DNA from: Streptomyces ficellus
GTDB lineage: Bacteria; Actinomycetota; Actinomycetes; Streptomycetales; Streptomycetaceae
Direction of reading: 5' to 3'
DNA: 64,000 nucleotides
NCBI RefSeq assembly: GCF_009739905.1
Contig: NZ_CP034279.1
Span: forward strand, 1,054,001 to 1,118,000
Shown here piece by piece: positions 25,765-34,269 of this stretch. The first letter of the stretch is position 1. The number at the start of each line of letters is the position of its first letter. Made by a program: the position numbers and the translations under genes. Below the pieces are notes generated by a model. The model did no database searches. It was not told where the DNA came from and saw only the letters and a list, made by a program, of their open reading frames with translations.

Positions 25765-26807
25765 CGGGCTCCGCCTCCTGTGGGCTTGGGCGGCATGCAC
25801 CCGGTGGCCGGGGGCGTGCCGGGGGCCAGGTAGTTCCTGGGGACGAGGCCGCAGACGTAGGTGTCGAACCAGCGGCCGTTGCCGAGGGTGTTGCCGACGA
25901 GCCGGTAGTACGGTCCGGCGAGCGCGAGCGTCCGGTCGAGGCTGTCGCGGTTCTTCACGAGGACTCCGGTGACGCGGCTGAGCGCGGCCAGGGTGGGGCC
26001 GAGCTGCCGCTCGTTGTCCTGGACCAGTCCGGTGAGCTGGGTGCCGAGGTTCCTGGCGCCGGTGAGGAGCTGGTGGATGGCGTCGCGGCGGGCCTGGAGT
26101 TCACCGAGGAGCAGCCCGCCGTCCTCCAGGAGCGTCTGGATGTGGCTCTTCTTCCCCGCGAGGGTCTGGGTGAGCTGCCTGCTGCCCTTGAGGAGTTCGG
26201 CGAGCTGCGCGTCGCGCGAGGAGACCGAGCGGGAGAGGGCGGACAGGCCGGTGGCGGCGCTGCGCACGTCGGGCGGTGAGTCGGCGAAGGTGGCGGAGAT
26301 GGCCTGGAAGCTCTTGGCGAGGGCCCGGGTGTCGAGGGCGTCGATGGTGTCGCCGAGGCCGGTGAGGGCCTGGGTGACGTCGTAGGGCGAGGTGGTGCGG
26401 GTGGCGGGGATGCGGTCGGCGGGGTCCTGGGCGCGGGTGCCGAGCGGGTCGACGGCCAGGTACTTCTCGCCGAGGAGGGTCTTGATGGCGATGGCCGCGG
26501 TGCTGGAGTCGCCGATCCAGGTGGCCTCGTCGACCTCGAAGCCGACCCTGACCTTGCCGCCGTCGAGGCCGATGCCGGTGACCTCGCCGACCTTGACGCC
26601 GGCGACGCGCACCTCGTCGCCCTCGTCGAGTCCGGCGGCCTCGGTGAAGTCGGCGGTGTAGGCGGTCGTCCCGCCGGCCAGGGCGTCCGCCTGGTAGGCG
26701 CCGAGGGCGATCAGCGCGAGGAGGAGCAGGCCGGCGACGCCGACGGTGACGGGGTTGCGTTCCCGTACGGGGACGGGCCGCGGCAGACGCGGGCGCGGGA
26801 GTCTCAT
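25761..26807 (-). CDS. mceC: MceC, MCE-domain lipid-transfer protein
   Basis: 348 residues. A basic, Pro/Arg-rich start (RLPRPRLPRPVPVRERN) precedes the membrane helix (VTVGVAGLLLLALIALGAYQA) and the MCE domain (YTADFTEAAGLDEGDEVRVAGVKVGEVTGI). A long helical region follows, with the C-terminal Cys pair in TYVCGLVPRN and TGCMPPK. ATG 26807 overlaps the mceB stop (ATGA). The two C-terminal cysteines could form a disulfide outside the membrane. Confidence 0.88.
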   Translation of the reverse strand: MRLPRPRLPRPVPVRERNPVTVGVAGLLLLALIALGAYQADALAGGTTAYTADFTEAAGLDEGDEVRVAGVKVGEVTGIGLDGGKVRVGFEVDEATWIGDSSTAAIAIKTLLGEKYLAVDPLGTRAQDPADRIPATRTTSPYDVTQALTGLGDTIDALDTRALAKSFQAISATFADSPPDVRSAATGLSALSRSVSSRDAQLAELLKGSRQLTQTLAGKKSHIQTLLEDGGLLLGELQARRDAIHQLLTGARNLGTQLTGLVQDNERQLGPTLAALSRVTGVLVKNRDSLDRTLALAGPYYRLVGNTLGNGRWFDTYVCGLVPRNYLAPGTPPATGCMPPKPTGGGAR

Positions 26808-27835
26808 GCGCGGCACCTCGGCTGGGTGATCGCGATGCCGGTCGGCGGCCGGGAGCCGTCGTCGGTGGTGACGCCGGTGACCCTGGCCTCGCACAGGTAG
26901 AGGTTGAGCCAGGATCCGTACGAGGCGAGGCGGCCGACGGCCTCCATCTTGGCGGGTGTGGTGCGCAGGAAGGTCTCGATCTGCGCGGTGCTGCCGGCCA
27001 GTTGGCCGGACAGGCGGCCGAGTTGGCGGATGTCGTCCTTCAGCGGCGCGCGCCCGTCCTGGAGCAGCCCGGCGGTGACGGTGGTGAGCGAGCCCATGGC
27101 GGCGATCGCCTCGCCGAGGGGTTCGCGGTCCGCCGCGAAGCCGCTGACGAGCCGCTGGAGGGTGACGACGAGGTCGTCGAAGCCCGCCTCGCGGTCGTTC
27201 ACCGTTTTGAGCACGGTGGTGAGGTTCTTGATCACTTCTCCGATGACCTTGTCCTTGGCGGCGACGGTCGTGGTGAGCGAGCCGACGTGCCGGAGGAGGG
27301 AGTCGACGGTGCCGCCGTCTCCCTGGAGGACCTGCACGATCGACCCGGCCAGGCTGTTGACCTCGGTGGGCGACAGGCCCTGGAAGAGCGGCCGGAAGCC
27401 GTTGAAGAGCTGGGTGAGGTCGAGCGCGGGGTGGGTGCGCTCCAGGGGGATGACGGCGCCGGCGGGCAGGGTCCGGCCGACGGGGCCGGCGCCCCGGTCG
27501 AGGTCGATGTAGCGCTGGCCGACCATGTTGAGGTACTTGATGGACGCGGTGGCCGAGGCGGGCAGGGCGCGTCCCTTCCGGACCGCGAAGGCGACTTCGG
27601 CGACCCGGCGGTCGGCGACCCTGATCGACTCGACCTGCCCGACCTTCACCCCGGCGATGCGGACGCCGTCGCCCTCGACGAGGCCGGTGGCGTCGGTGAA
27701 GCGGGCCTTGTAGGTGACGGTGTCGCCGACGCCCTTGTTGGCGACGGAGAACGCCAGGACGGTGGTGGCGAGGACGGTCACCACGATGAACGCGAGCGAC
27801 TTGACGAGCGGTCCCGCGAGGGAGCGGCGCTTCAC
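26804..27835 (-). CDS. mceB: MceB, MCE-domain lipid-transfer protein
   Basis: 343 residues: N-terminal helix (GPLVKSLAFIVVTVLATTVLAFSV), MCE domain (VTYKARFTDATGLVEGDGVRIAGVKVGQVESI), helical needle, and C-terminal cysteines (LYLCEARVTG and QPRC). GTG 27835 overlaps the mceA stop by 4 bases, again indicating coupled translation. It is expected in a hetero-hexamer with the other five MCE proteins. Confidence 0.88.
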   Translation of the reverse strand: MKRRSLAGPLVKSLAFIVVTVLATTVLAFSVANKGVGDTVTYKARFTDATGLVEGDGVRIAGVKVGQVESIRVADRRVAEVAFAVRKGRALPASATASIKYLNMVGQRYIDLDRGAGPVGRTLPAGAVIPLERTHPALDLTQLFNGFRPLFQGLSPTEVNSLAGSIVQVLQGDGGTVDSLLRHVGSLTTTVAAKDKVIGEVIKNLTTVLKTVNDREAGFDDLVVTLQRLVSGFAADREPLGEAIAAMGSLTTVTAGLLQDGRAPLKDDIRQLGRLSGQLAGSTAQIETFLRTTPAKMEAVGRLASYGSWLNLYLCEARVTGVTTDDGSRPPTGIAITQPRCRA

Positions 27836-29070
27836 TTGAGGGTCACCTCCGCTCCGCGGAAGACGGGCCCGGTCAGGACGGTGCTCCAGTCGGGCAGGGA
27901 CTGGGGGTCGGCCTTCAGGCCGGGGGCGATCAGTTCGTTGACGAGCTGGTTCTCCTGCGGAGAGTTCGGCAGGCCGAGGCCGCGGTCGCCCGCCTGTGCG
28001 GCGGCGGGGGCGGGCCTGCCGGTGTACGGGACGGCGTAGCAGTGCGGGCCGCCGGTCGCGTCGTACACGGGACGGTCCTTGCCGGGGACGTAACGGCCGA
28101 GGGAGGGGACGGTGCGGACGTTGACGTGGAGGCCCGGCTCGCCGGTGCCCTTGCCGAGCGCCTTGTCCATGGCGGGGACGAAGCCGGCGAGGGTGCGCAG
28201 GGTGCAGGGGAACGAGGAGGAGTGGCGGGCGAGGAGCTCCAGGGTGGGGCGGGAGGCGGCGGACAGCCGGATGATGGTGTCCCTGTTGCCGCGGAGGAAC
28301 GCCGTCAGGTCCCGGGCGGAGGTGGTGGTCGTGCCGTACAGCCGGGCGAGCTGAGCCTGTTGGGCGGCGAGGGTGCCGCTGGTGGTGGTGAAGTCGGTGA
28401 GGGCGTCGAGTACGCCGGGGGCGGCGTCGCCGTAGACCCGGCTGACCTCGACGAGGTGGGCGATGTCGCGGTTGAGGGCGGGCAGGTGGGGGTTGAGCCG
28501 CTTCAGGTGCGCTTCGAGGGTGACGAGGGTGCGGCCGAGCTGTTCGCCGCGCCCTTCGAGGGCCTGCGCGACGGCGGTGAGGGAGGCGGACAGCTTCTCC
28601 GGTTTGACGGCGGTGAGCAGCGGGAGCAGCCGGTCGAGGACCTGTTCCAGTTCGATGGCGTTGGCGGAGCGGTCCTGGGGGATGGTGGCACCGGCCGCGA
28701 GGGTGCGCGGGGACGGGTTGACGGTGGGCGGTACGAGGGCGACGAACCGCTCGCCGAACAGGGTGGTGGGCAGCATCCGGGCGGTGACGTCGGCCGGCAC
28801 GCGGGCGAGGTGGCCGGGGTCGACGGCGAGGGTGAGGCGGGCGCCCGCGCCTTCGGAACGGATGTCGCGCACCTCGCCGATGACGACCCCGCGCAGTTTG
28901 ACCTCCGCGCCGCGGTGCATCTCGTTGCCGGCGCTGCCGGTGAGGACGGTGACCGTGGCGTCGCGGCTGAACTCCTTGTCGTACACCGCCACCGACAGCC
29001 GGACAAGGAGGACGGGGACGAGGAAGAACGCGACTCCGGCGAGGCGCCGGCGGAACGTCTGCGGGTTCAT
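27832..29070 (-). CDS. mceA: MceA, MCE-domain lipid-transfer protein
   Basis: 412 residues, first MCE subunit after the permeases. An N-terminal helix (LAGVFF-type, GVAFFLVPVLLVRLSVAVY) is followed by the MCE domain (ATVTVLTGSAGNEMHRGAEVKLRGVVIGEVRDI) and a long helical region. Its C-terminal tail contains a Cys pair (SFPCTLRTLAG and GPHCYAVPY). ATG 29070 overlaps the YrbE stop (ATGA). Operon position and domain content support a role as structural subunit of the importer; the transported lipid is not predictable here. Confidence 0.9.
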   Translation of the reverse strand: MNPQTFRRRLAGVAFFLVPVLLVRLSVAVYDKEFSRDATVTVLTGSAGNEMHRGAEVKLRGVVIGEVRDIRSEGAGARLTLAVDPGHLARVPADVTARMLPTTLFGERFVALVPPTVNPSPRTLAAGATIPQDRSANAIELEQVLDRLLPLLTAVKPEKLSASLTAVAQALEGRGEQLGRTLVTLEAHLKRLNPHLPALNRDIAHLVEVSRVYGDAAPGVLDALTDFTTTSGTLAAQQAQLARLYGTTTTSARDLTAFLRGNRDTIIRLSAASRPTLELLARHSSSFPCTLRTLAGFVPAMDKALGKGTGEPGLHVNVRTVPSLGRYVPGKDRPVYDATGGPHCYAVPYTGRPAPAAAQAGDRGLGLPNSPQENQLVNELIAPGLKADPQSLPDWSTVLTGPVFRGAEVTLK

Positions 29071-29873
29071 CCGGCCACCTTCACGGTCGTCGTCGCGCCC
29101 CAGATCGCGAGGGAGAGGAAGAAGTCGGTGACGCTGATCAGCACGATGGCGTTGCGTACGGAGCGCCCGACGGCGACACCGACCCCCGCCGGGCCGCCTT
29201 CGGCGCGGAAGCCGTAGTAGCAGTGGGCGAGGATCACCATGACGCTGAAGATCAGCACCTTGAGGATGGACAGCAGGACGTCGTCCGGGGAGAGGAAGAG
29301 GTTGAAGTAATGGTCGTACGTGCCCGCCGACTGGCCGTTGAACAGGACGGTGACGGTGCGGGACGCCACGTACGAGGAGAGGAGCCCGATCGCGTAGAGC
29401 GGGATGATCGCGACGACACCGGCGATGATGCGGGTGGTGACGAGGTAGGGCATGGACCGCACGCCCATCGCTTCGAGGGCGTCGACCTCCTCGTTGATGC
29501 GCATGGCGCCGAGCTGGGCGGTGAAGCCGGCGCCGACGGTGGCGGAGAGGGCGAGTCCGGCGACGAGCGGGGCGATCTCGCGGGTGTTGAAGTAGGCGGA
29601 GATGAACCCGGTGAAGGCGGACGTGCCGATCTGGTTGAGCGCGGCGTGGCCCTGGAGGCCGACGACGGTGCCGGTGAACAGCGTCATGGCGATCATCACG
29701 CCGATGGTGCCGCCGATGACGCCGAGGCCGCCGCTGCCGAACGCGACCTCGGCGAGCAGGCGTTGCACCTCCCGCGCGTACCGGCGCAGCGTGCGCGGGA
29801 TCCAGAGGAGGGCTTTGACGTAGAAGACGAGGTGGTCGCCGGAGCGGTCGAGCCAGGCGAGGGGGGACGCCAT
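29067..29873 (-). CDS. YrbE/MlaE-type permease B of the Mce system
   Basis: 268 residues, MlaE family, with about five hydrophobic segments: GVIGGTIGVMIAMTLFTG, FTGFISAYFN...APLVAGLALSATVGAGFTAQLG, IIAGVVAIIPLYAIGLLSSYV, LLSILKVLIFSVMVILAHCYYG and IVLISVTDFFLSLAIWG. The EVDALEAMG loop is the conserved cytoplasmic contact with the ATPase (MRINEEVDALEAMGV). ATG 29873 lies 2 bases after the upstream permease stop; GGGGG upstream serves as ribosome site. It pairs with permease A to form the transmembrane core. Confidence 0.92.
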   Translation of the reverse strand: MASPLAWLDRSGDHLVFYVKALLWIPRTLRRYAREVQRLLAEVAFGSGGLGVIGGTIGVMIAMTLFTGTVVGLQGHAALNQIGTSAFTGFISAYFNTREIAPLVAGLALSATVGAGFTAQLGAMRINEEVDALEAMGVRSMPYLVTTRIIAGVVAIIPLYAIGLLSSYVASRTVTVLFNGQSAGTYDHYFNLFLSPDDVLLSILKVLIFSVMVILAHCYYGFRAEGGPAGVGVAVGRSVRNAIVLISVTDFFLSLAIWGATTTVKVAG

Positions 29874-29875
29874 CG

Positions 29876-30748
29876 TCAGGCCCCCTTCGCGGGGACGATC
29901 TGGAGGTAGATCGCGGTGAGGACCATGTTGACGAAGAAGAGCAGCAGGAAGGTGATGACGACGGACTGGTTGACCGCGTCGCCGACGCCCTTCGGTCCGC
30001 CGCGCGGGTTGAGTCCCCGGTGCGCGGCGACGATGCCGGCCAGGAAGCCGAAGATCAGCGCCTTGATCTCGCTGATCCACAGGTCGGGCAGCTGGGCGAG
30101 GGCGGAGAAGCTGGCGAGGTAGGCGCCGGGGGTGCCGTCCTGCATGATCACGTTGAAGAAGTAGCCGCCGAGCGTACCGACGACGGACACCATGCCGTTG
30201 AGGAGGACGGCGACGAGCATGGTGGCGAGGACGCGCGGGACGACGAGGCGCTGGACGGGCGAGACGCCCATGACCTCCATGGCGTCGAGTTCCTCCCGGA
30301 TCTTGCGGGAGCCGAGGTCGGCGCAGATGGCGGAGCCGCCCGCGCCCGAGATCAGCAGGGCGACGATCAGCGGGCTGGCCTGCTGGATGACGGCCAGGAC
30401 GCTCGCCCCGCCGGTGAACGACTGGGCGCCGAGTTGCTGGGTGAGCGAGCCGACCTGGAGGGCGATGACCGCGCCGAACGGGATCGACACCAGGGCGGCG
30501 GGCAGGATGGTGACGCTCGCGACGAACCAGAACTGCTCGACGAACTCGCGGAACTGGAAGGGGCGCCGGAACATGTCGCGGGCGACGGTGACCGCGAGGG
30601 CGAACAGCCGGCCGGTCTCGCGCAGTGGCGCGAGCAGGCGGGTGGGGGCGTTCCGGGTGGAGGTGTCGTTCCGGGTGGGGGTGTTCTGCGCGGGGGTGCC
30701 CCGGGTGTCGGTGTCTTGGGTGGGCGGGCGGTGCGCGGCCGCGGTCAT
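29876..30748 (-). CDS. YrbE/MlaE-type permease A of the Mce system
   Basis: 290 residues. The first 40 residues are a Thr/Pro/Asn-rich cytoplasmic extension (repeating T-R-N-x-P patterns) absent from most MlaE proteins. Then comes the MlaE fold with hydrophobic segments (VTILPAALVSIPFGAVIALQVG, SPLIVALLISGAGGSAI, VLATMLVAVLLNGMVSVVGTLGG, LIFGFLAGIVAA, VITFLLLFFVNMVLTAIYL) and the conserved EELDAMEVMG loop. ATG 30748 overlaps the ATPase stop by 4 bases. It forms the membrane core with permease B. Confidence 0.92.
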   Translation of the reverse strand: MTAAAHRPPTQDTDTRGTPAQNTPTRNDTSTRNAPTRLLAPLRETGRLFALAVTVARDMFRRPFQFREFVEQFWFVASVTILPAALVSIPFGAVIALQVGSLTQQLGAQSFTGGASVLAVIQQASPLIVALLISGAGGSAICADLGSRKIREELDAMEVMGVSPVQRLVVPRVLATMLVAVLLNGMVSVVGTLGGYFFNVIMQDGTPGAYLASFSALAQLPDLWISEIKALIFGFLAGIVAAHRGLNPRGGPKGVGDAVNQSVVITFLLLFFVNMVLTAIYLQIVPAKGA

Positions 30749-31728
30749 GAGGCGGCACCGCCGACCGTGCCGGCGGGGGCGTAGCTGCGCAGGATCGCGG
30801 TCCTGGCGGCCTCCGGCAGGCGGGGCAGCATCGCGAGGACCCGCTCGCGGCGGCGCGCGACGGCGGCGCGGGGCGGCAGGCCGGGCGAGGGTTCCAGCTG
30901 CGGGGCGAGCGTGCGGGGCGCGTACGCCGGCGCCGTGCTCCGCTCACGCGCCAGCGTCGCGGCGTCCTTCTCCTCCGACATCCCGATGGGTCCCTCGCGC
31001 CTGCCGCTGAGGAACTGGGCCACGACCGGCTCGTCGCTGGTGAGCAGGACCTCCCGGGGCCCGAACGTGACGAGATTACGCCGGAACAGCATGCCCATGT
31101 TGTCCGGAACGGTGGCCGCGATGTCCAGGTTGTGCGTGACGATCAGCATCGTGGCGTCGATCTGGGCGTTGAGGTCGATCAGCAGCTGCGAGAGATAGGC
31201 GGTGCGGACCGGATCCAGCCCGGAGTCGGGTTCGTCGCAGAGGATGATCTGCGGGTCCAGGACGAGGGCGCGTGCCAGCCCGGCGCGTTTGCGCATTCCG
31301 CCGGATATCTCGCCGGGCAGTTTCCCCTCCGCGCCGACGAGTCCGACCATCTCCATCCGCTCCATGACGACGCGGCGGATCTCCGGCTCCTTCTTGCGGG
31401 TGTGCTCACGCAGTGGAAAGGCGATGTTGTCGAACAACGACATCGAGCCGAACAGGGCCCCGTCCTGGAACATCAGCCCGAACAGTTTCCGCGTCTCGTA
31501 GATGTCGCGCTCGGGGCTGTTCACCATGTCGACGCCATTGATCAGGACGCGCCCGTGTTCCGGTTTCAGCAGCCCGATGATGGATTTCAGGAACACGGTC
31601 TTCCCGGTGCCCGAAGGGCCGAGCATCACACTGACCTCGCCGGCGGGCAGGGTGAGGGTGACGTCCTGCCAGACTTTCTGTTTGCCGAAGGACTTGGTCA
31701 GCCCTTCCACGACCACTTCTGTTCCCAC
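30745..31728 (-). CDS. Mce-system ATPase (MlaF/MceG-like)
   Basis: 327 residues. Walker A GPSGTGKTV, Q-loop MFQDGALFGSMS, signature ISGGMRKRAGLARAL, Walker B ILCDEPDSGLDP and switch His in VTHNLD. The ISGGM signature and DEPDSGLDP are typical of MlaF/MceG importers. A C-terminal extension (about 255-327, PIGMSEEKDAATLARER) probably serves regulation or coupling, as in mycobacterial MceG. GTG 31728 is preferred because CGGGAG sits 5 bases upstream; TTG 31767 is an in-frame alternative. It heads the operon and should energise lipid import through the YrbE permeases. Confidence 0.9.
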   Translation of the reverse strand: MGTEVVVEGLTKSFGKQKVWQDVTLTLPAGEVSVMLGPSGTGKTVFLKSIIGLLKPEHGRVLINGVDMVNSPERDIYETRKLFGLMFQDGALFGSMSLFDNIAFPLREHTRKKEPEIRRVVMERMEMVGLVGAEGKLPGEISGGMRKRAGLARALVLDPQIILCDEPDSGLDPVRTAYLSQLLIDLNAQIDATMLIVTHNLDIAATVPDNMGMLFRRNLVTFGPREVLLTSDEPVVAQFLSGRREGPIGMSEEKDAATLARERSTAPAYAPRTLAPQLEPSPGLPPRAAVARRRERVLAMLPRLPEAARTAILRSYAPAGTVGGAAS

Positions 31729-31785
31729 CACAACTCCCGAGTCCCGCTCTTGCTGAGGAAGTGACAAAAGTGCGCAGGGGGCCGC

Positions 31786-31815
31786 ACGTTACGGTCACTC
31801 AGAGGTTTTCGACAA
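31786..31815 (-). promoter_or_regulatory. Candidate promoter of the mce operon
   Basis: On the minus strand TTGTCG (31815-31810) and TAACGT (31791-31786) are separated by 18 bases and point toward the operon. They would place transcription start near 31779, about 50 bases before GTG 31728. Assignment rests on hexamer similarity only. Confidence 0.35.
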
Positions 31816-31848
31816 GCGTCACGCAGGACGTCTTCTCGGTGACGTGCT

Positions 31849-31871
31849 GGTTTGTCACCGGGTGACAAACC
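31849..31871. promoter_or_regulatory. 11-bp perfect inverted repeat upstream of the mce operon
   Basis: GGTTTGTCACC (31849-31859) and GGTGACAAACC (31861-31871) flank one central base. A half copy, GTGACAAA, lies at 31761-31768 in the proposed leader. The pattern suits a dimeric GntR- or TetR-type regulator of the mce operon; with a 1-base spacer it is less likely to be a terminator of the upstream secreted-protein gene, though that is possible. Confidence 0.5.
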
Positions 31872-31949
31872 GGCCCGGATCCTTTGTCGTTCGTTGCGTA
31901 CCGGCGCCCGGCCGTGGGCACGCCCCGGTGTGGTCACCGCCGGCGCCGG

Positions 31950-33491
31950 TCACCGCTCCGGCTTGGGTTCGGGCGGGTCGGGGCAGAACTCCGGCTGGCC
32001 CGGCGAGCACAGCACGCCCTGGGTCATCTTGGTGTAGTTGCCGCTCCCGGAGAGGGACGCCGTGAACAGCGGGTCCAGGTCCTCGGTGACGCCGCAGCCG
32101 CTGAACTCCGGGATGACGGCCGCCCCGGTGAGCGGGCCGCCGGTGACCACGGTGTAGCCGTGCGGCCTGCCCTCGGCGTCGTACGAGCCACGGCCCGTCA
32201 GGGTCAGCTCCACGGGCCGGGCGGTGCGGCAGGCGGGGCCGACGTCGAGCGGGGTGCCGTTCACCTTGACGTCACGGAGCCGGATCCAGAGTTTCGCGGT
32301 CCCCTCGGTCACCTCGGAGAACTGGCCGTCCGGCGAGAAGTAGCTCCCGGTGGCGATTTCCATCGGCGCGTCCAGGGTCAATTCGGCGACCGCCGTCGTC
32401 GGCATGAATCCGAAGGTGAGGAACGTGGAAGAGACGGGCGGCAATTGCGGCTTTCCCTTGTGGTCGAACGTGGCGTCGCTGTACATGGTGAACACGAGTC
32501 CGTCGTCACGGGGGCACTGATAGGTCTGGGTGGCCTTGGCCATGTTCACCTTCATCAGGCCCGGGTCCTTGATGAACAGGGCGGAACCCAGCTTCAGGAC
32601 GTTGGCGTAGCCGGCCAGGTAGCCGTGGCTCGGTACGGGGTCCTGGGCCACGGGCGGCGCCTCCACGCAGTCGTCCGCCCGCCCCGCCGGGCGTCTGGGC
32701 CCCTTGCCCGCGCCCTGGCCGGGCGTTTTGGACGCCGGCCCGTCCTGGCCGCCGTCCGCGCCGTCCTGGTCGCCGTCCTGGTCGCCGTTCTGGCCGGGGA
32801 CGCCGGGGGCACCGGGCTCCTCGACGGCCGGCGGCCGGGGGCTGCCGCCCGGTACGGGCAGCACCGCGACCCGGCCGATGGCCAGGTCCTGGTCCGGCTC
32901 GGGCTCACAGGTGACCGTCAGGCCGGGCGGGGCCGTCGGGGTGTCGTCGCCCTTGCGCAGGAGCAGGTCCAGCGCGACCGGCCCGGTGGAGAACGTCAGG
33001 TCGCCGCCCGAGGAGGCGGTCACCGTGGGCACGGGGCCCGCGCCCCGCACGGTGAGGGGCCCCGTGGCGGGGAGGGCCGCGTCGGGGGCGACCAGCCGGC
33101 TCCAGGGCAGTTCCGCGGTGTCGTCGCCCTGCGCGACCCGCCCCGTGAGGCGTACGGCTCCGCTCACGGTCGCCGCGCCGCGGCCGGCGAGTTCGGCCAC
33201 CGCCGGTGCGGGCAGGCTCACCGCGACCCGCACGTCCGCGGGCCGCACCGGGCGCCCGGCCGCGACCTGTCGCGGCAGCGTGGCCGAGACGCCTACCTCC
33301 GCCGGGTGCTCCCCGCCCGGCAGGGCGCACCGGTAGCCGAAGTCCGCCTCGACGGGTACGGCGCCCTCGTCCACGGCGACCCCCGTGCCGGTGCCGGGCA
33401 CGAGTCCCGCCACCAGGACCACGGCGCCCACCGAGGCGGTGCGTGCCCAGGCCCGGCGGCGTCCGCGTCCGCCGCTCGTGCTGTTGCCCAT
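31950..33491 (-). CDS. Secreted DUF6801-type surface protein
   Basis: 513 residues. A Tat- or Sec-like N-terminus (RGRRRAWARTASVGAVVLVAGLVPG) leads to an exported domain of the DUF6801 type (about 45-220, beginning DFGYRCALPGGEHPAEVGVSA). A low-complexity Asp/Gly/Gln hinge (about 230-280, NGDQDGDQDGADGGQDG) separates it from a beta-rich C-terminal domain (about 285-513). The C-terminal domain has paired cysteines and FTMYSDATFDHKG, FGFMPTTAVAELTL and a Pro/Glu tail. The function is unknown. It lies just upstream of the mce operon on the same strand and downstream of another small secreted protein, so an envelope role linked to Mce is plausible but unproven. Confidence 0.75.
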   Translation of the reverse strand: MGNSTSGGRGRRRAWARTASVGAVVLVAGLVPGTGTGVAVDEGAVPVEADFGYRCALPGGEHPAEVGVSATLPRQVAAGRPVRPADVRVAVSLPAPAVAELAGRGAATVSGAVRLTGRVAQGDDTAELPWSRLVAPDAALPATGPLTVRGAGPVPTVTASSGGDLTFSTGPVALDLLLRKGDDTPTAPPGLTVTCEPEPDQDLAIGRVAVLPVPGGSPRPPAVEEPGAPGVPGQNGDQDGDQDGADGGQDGPASKTPGQGAGKGPRRPAGRADDCVEAPPVAQDPVPSHGYLAGYANVLKLGSALFIKDPGLMKVNMAKATQTYQCPRDDGLVFTMYSDATFDHKGKPQLPPVSSTFLTFGFMPTTAVAELTLDAPMEIATGSYFSPDGQFSEVTEGTAKLWIRLRDVKVNGTPLDVGPACRTARPVELTLTGRGSYDAEGRPHGYTVVTGGPLTGAAVIPEFSGCGVTEDLDPLFTASLSGSGNYTKMTQGVLCSPGQPEFCPDPPEPKPER

Positions 33492-33555
33492 CGGTCGACT
33501 CCCGCCCCTCGCGCGCTGCTGTCCGGCCCGTCGGTGGACGCCCTCCCGCCCGTGA

Positions 33556-33587
33556 CCGTGCGGCCGGCGAGGAGGCCGGCCGCACGG
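33556..33587 (-). terminator. Strong hairpin terminator after the 217-residue secreted protein gene
   Basis: CCGTGCGGCCGGC (33556-33568) pairs with GCCGGCCGCACGG (33575-33587), a 13-bp perfect stem with a GAGGAG loop. It separates the two minus-strand secreted-protein genes, which argues they are separate transcripts. Confidence 0.7.
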
Positions 33588-33615
33588 CTCGGTGCGGGGC
33601 GTGCCCGCGCGGTGC

Positions 33616-34269
33616 TTACGGGCTGGTGACCGTGATGACCGGCGAGACCTTGTACTTGGCGCCGAACTTGGCCTTGTTGCCGGTGTTGATCAGGCCGGCG
33701 CAGGACCCGGACGCGCTGGTGACGGTCAGGGCGGGCGTCGTGTCGGGCACGATCTCCAGGACACCGGACGCGTTGGTGTAGGTGCCGGTGTTGGCCGACC
33801 CCTCGATCGTCGCGTTGCAGGTGCCCAGGAGGCTGGTGCCGGTGAGGTTCACCTTGACGCCGGTGAGCGTGCCCTTGGTGACGCCTCCGCTGTAGGAGAC
33901 GCCGTTGAGCTTCATGGGCTGGACGGACGAGGAGACCCACTTCGACCCGAGCGGGCCGTTGCACTTGCTGGCGGCCGTGCCGAACGTGGCGCTGCTGATG
34001 GTGGCCAGGCCGGTGCCGCTGGCGTACACGCCGTCCACGGCCGTGCCGTTGGCACCGTAGACGGAACAGGTGATCGTGGCACCGGTGGTCACGTTGGTGA
34101 GCACCGCGGTGACGCCGGGAACGTTGGTGGCGCCGAAGGCGTCGTTGGCGGCCGGGTTGGTGACGGTCCACTGGGCCTGGGGCGCGGCCGAGGCGGTCGT
34201 CGCGGACACTCCGGCGGCGGCCATGATGACGGCGGCGGAAATGGCGGAAATTCTCGTGATGCGTCGCAC
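33616..34269 (-). CDS. Small secreted four-cysteine protein, function unknown
   Basis: 217 residues. There is a clear Sec signal peptide (RRITRISAISAAVIMAAAGVSATTASA, cleavage before APQAQW). The mature part is Thr/Ser/Gly/Asn-rich, beta-structured, and has four cysteines (TITCSVYG, ASKCNGP, LLGTCNATIEG, SGSCAGLIN) that could form two disulfides. No enzyme motif is visible. I do not recognise a family with certainty. ATG 34269 follows GGAAGG. It lies next to the DUF6801-type gene and the mce operon, and an inverted repeat sits 67 bases upstream of its start. Confidence 0.7.
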   Translation of the reverse strand: MRRITRISAISAAVIMAAAGVSATTASAAPQAQWTVTNPAANDAFGATNVPGVTAVLTNVTTGATITCSVYGANGTAVDGVYASGTGLATISSATFGTAASKCNGPLGSKWVSSSVQPMKLNGVSYSGGVTKGTLTGVKVNLTGTSLLGTCNATIEGSANTGTYTNASGVLEIVPDTTPALTVTSASGSCAGLINTGNKAKFGAKYKVSPVITVTSP

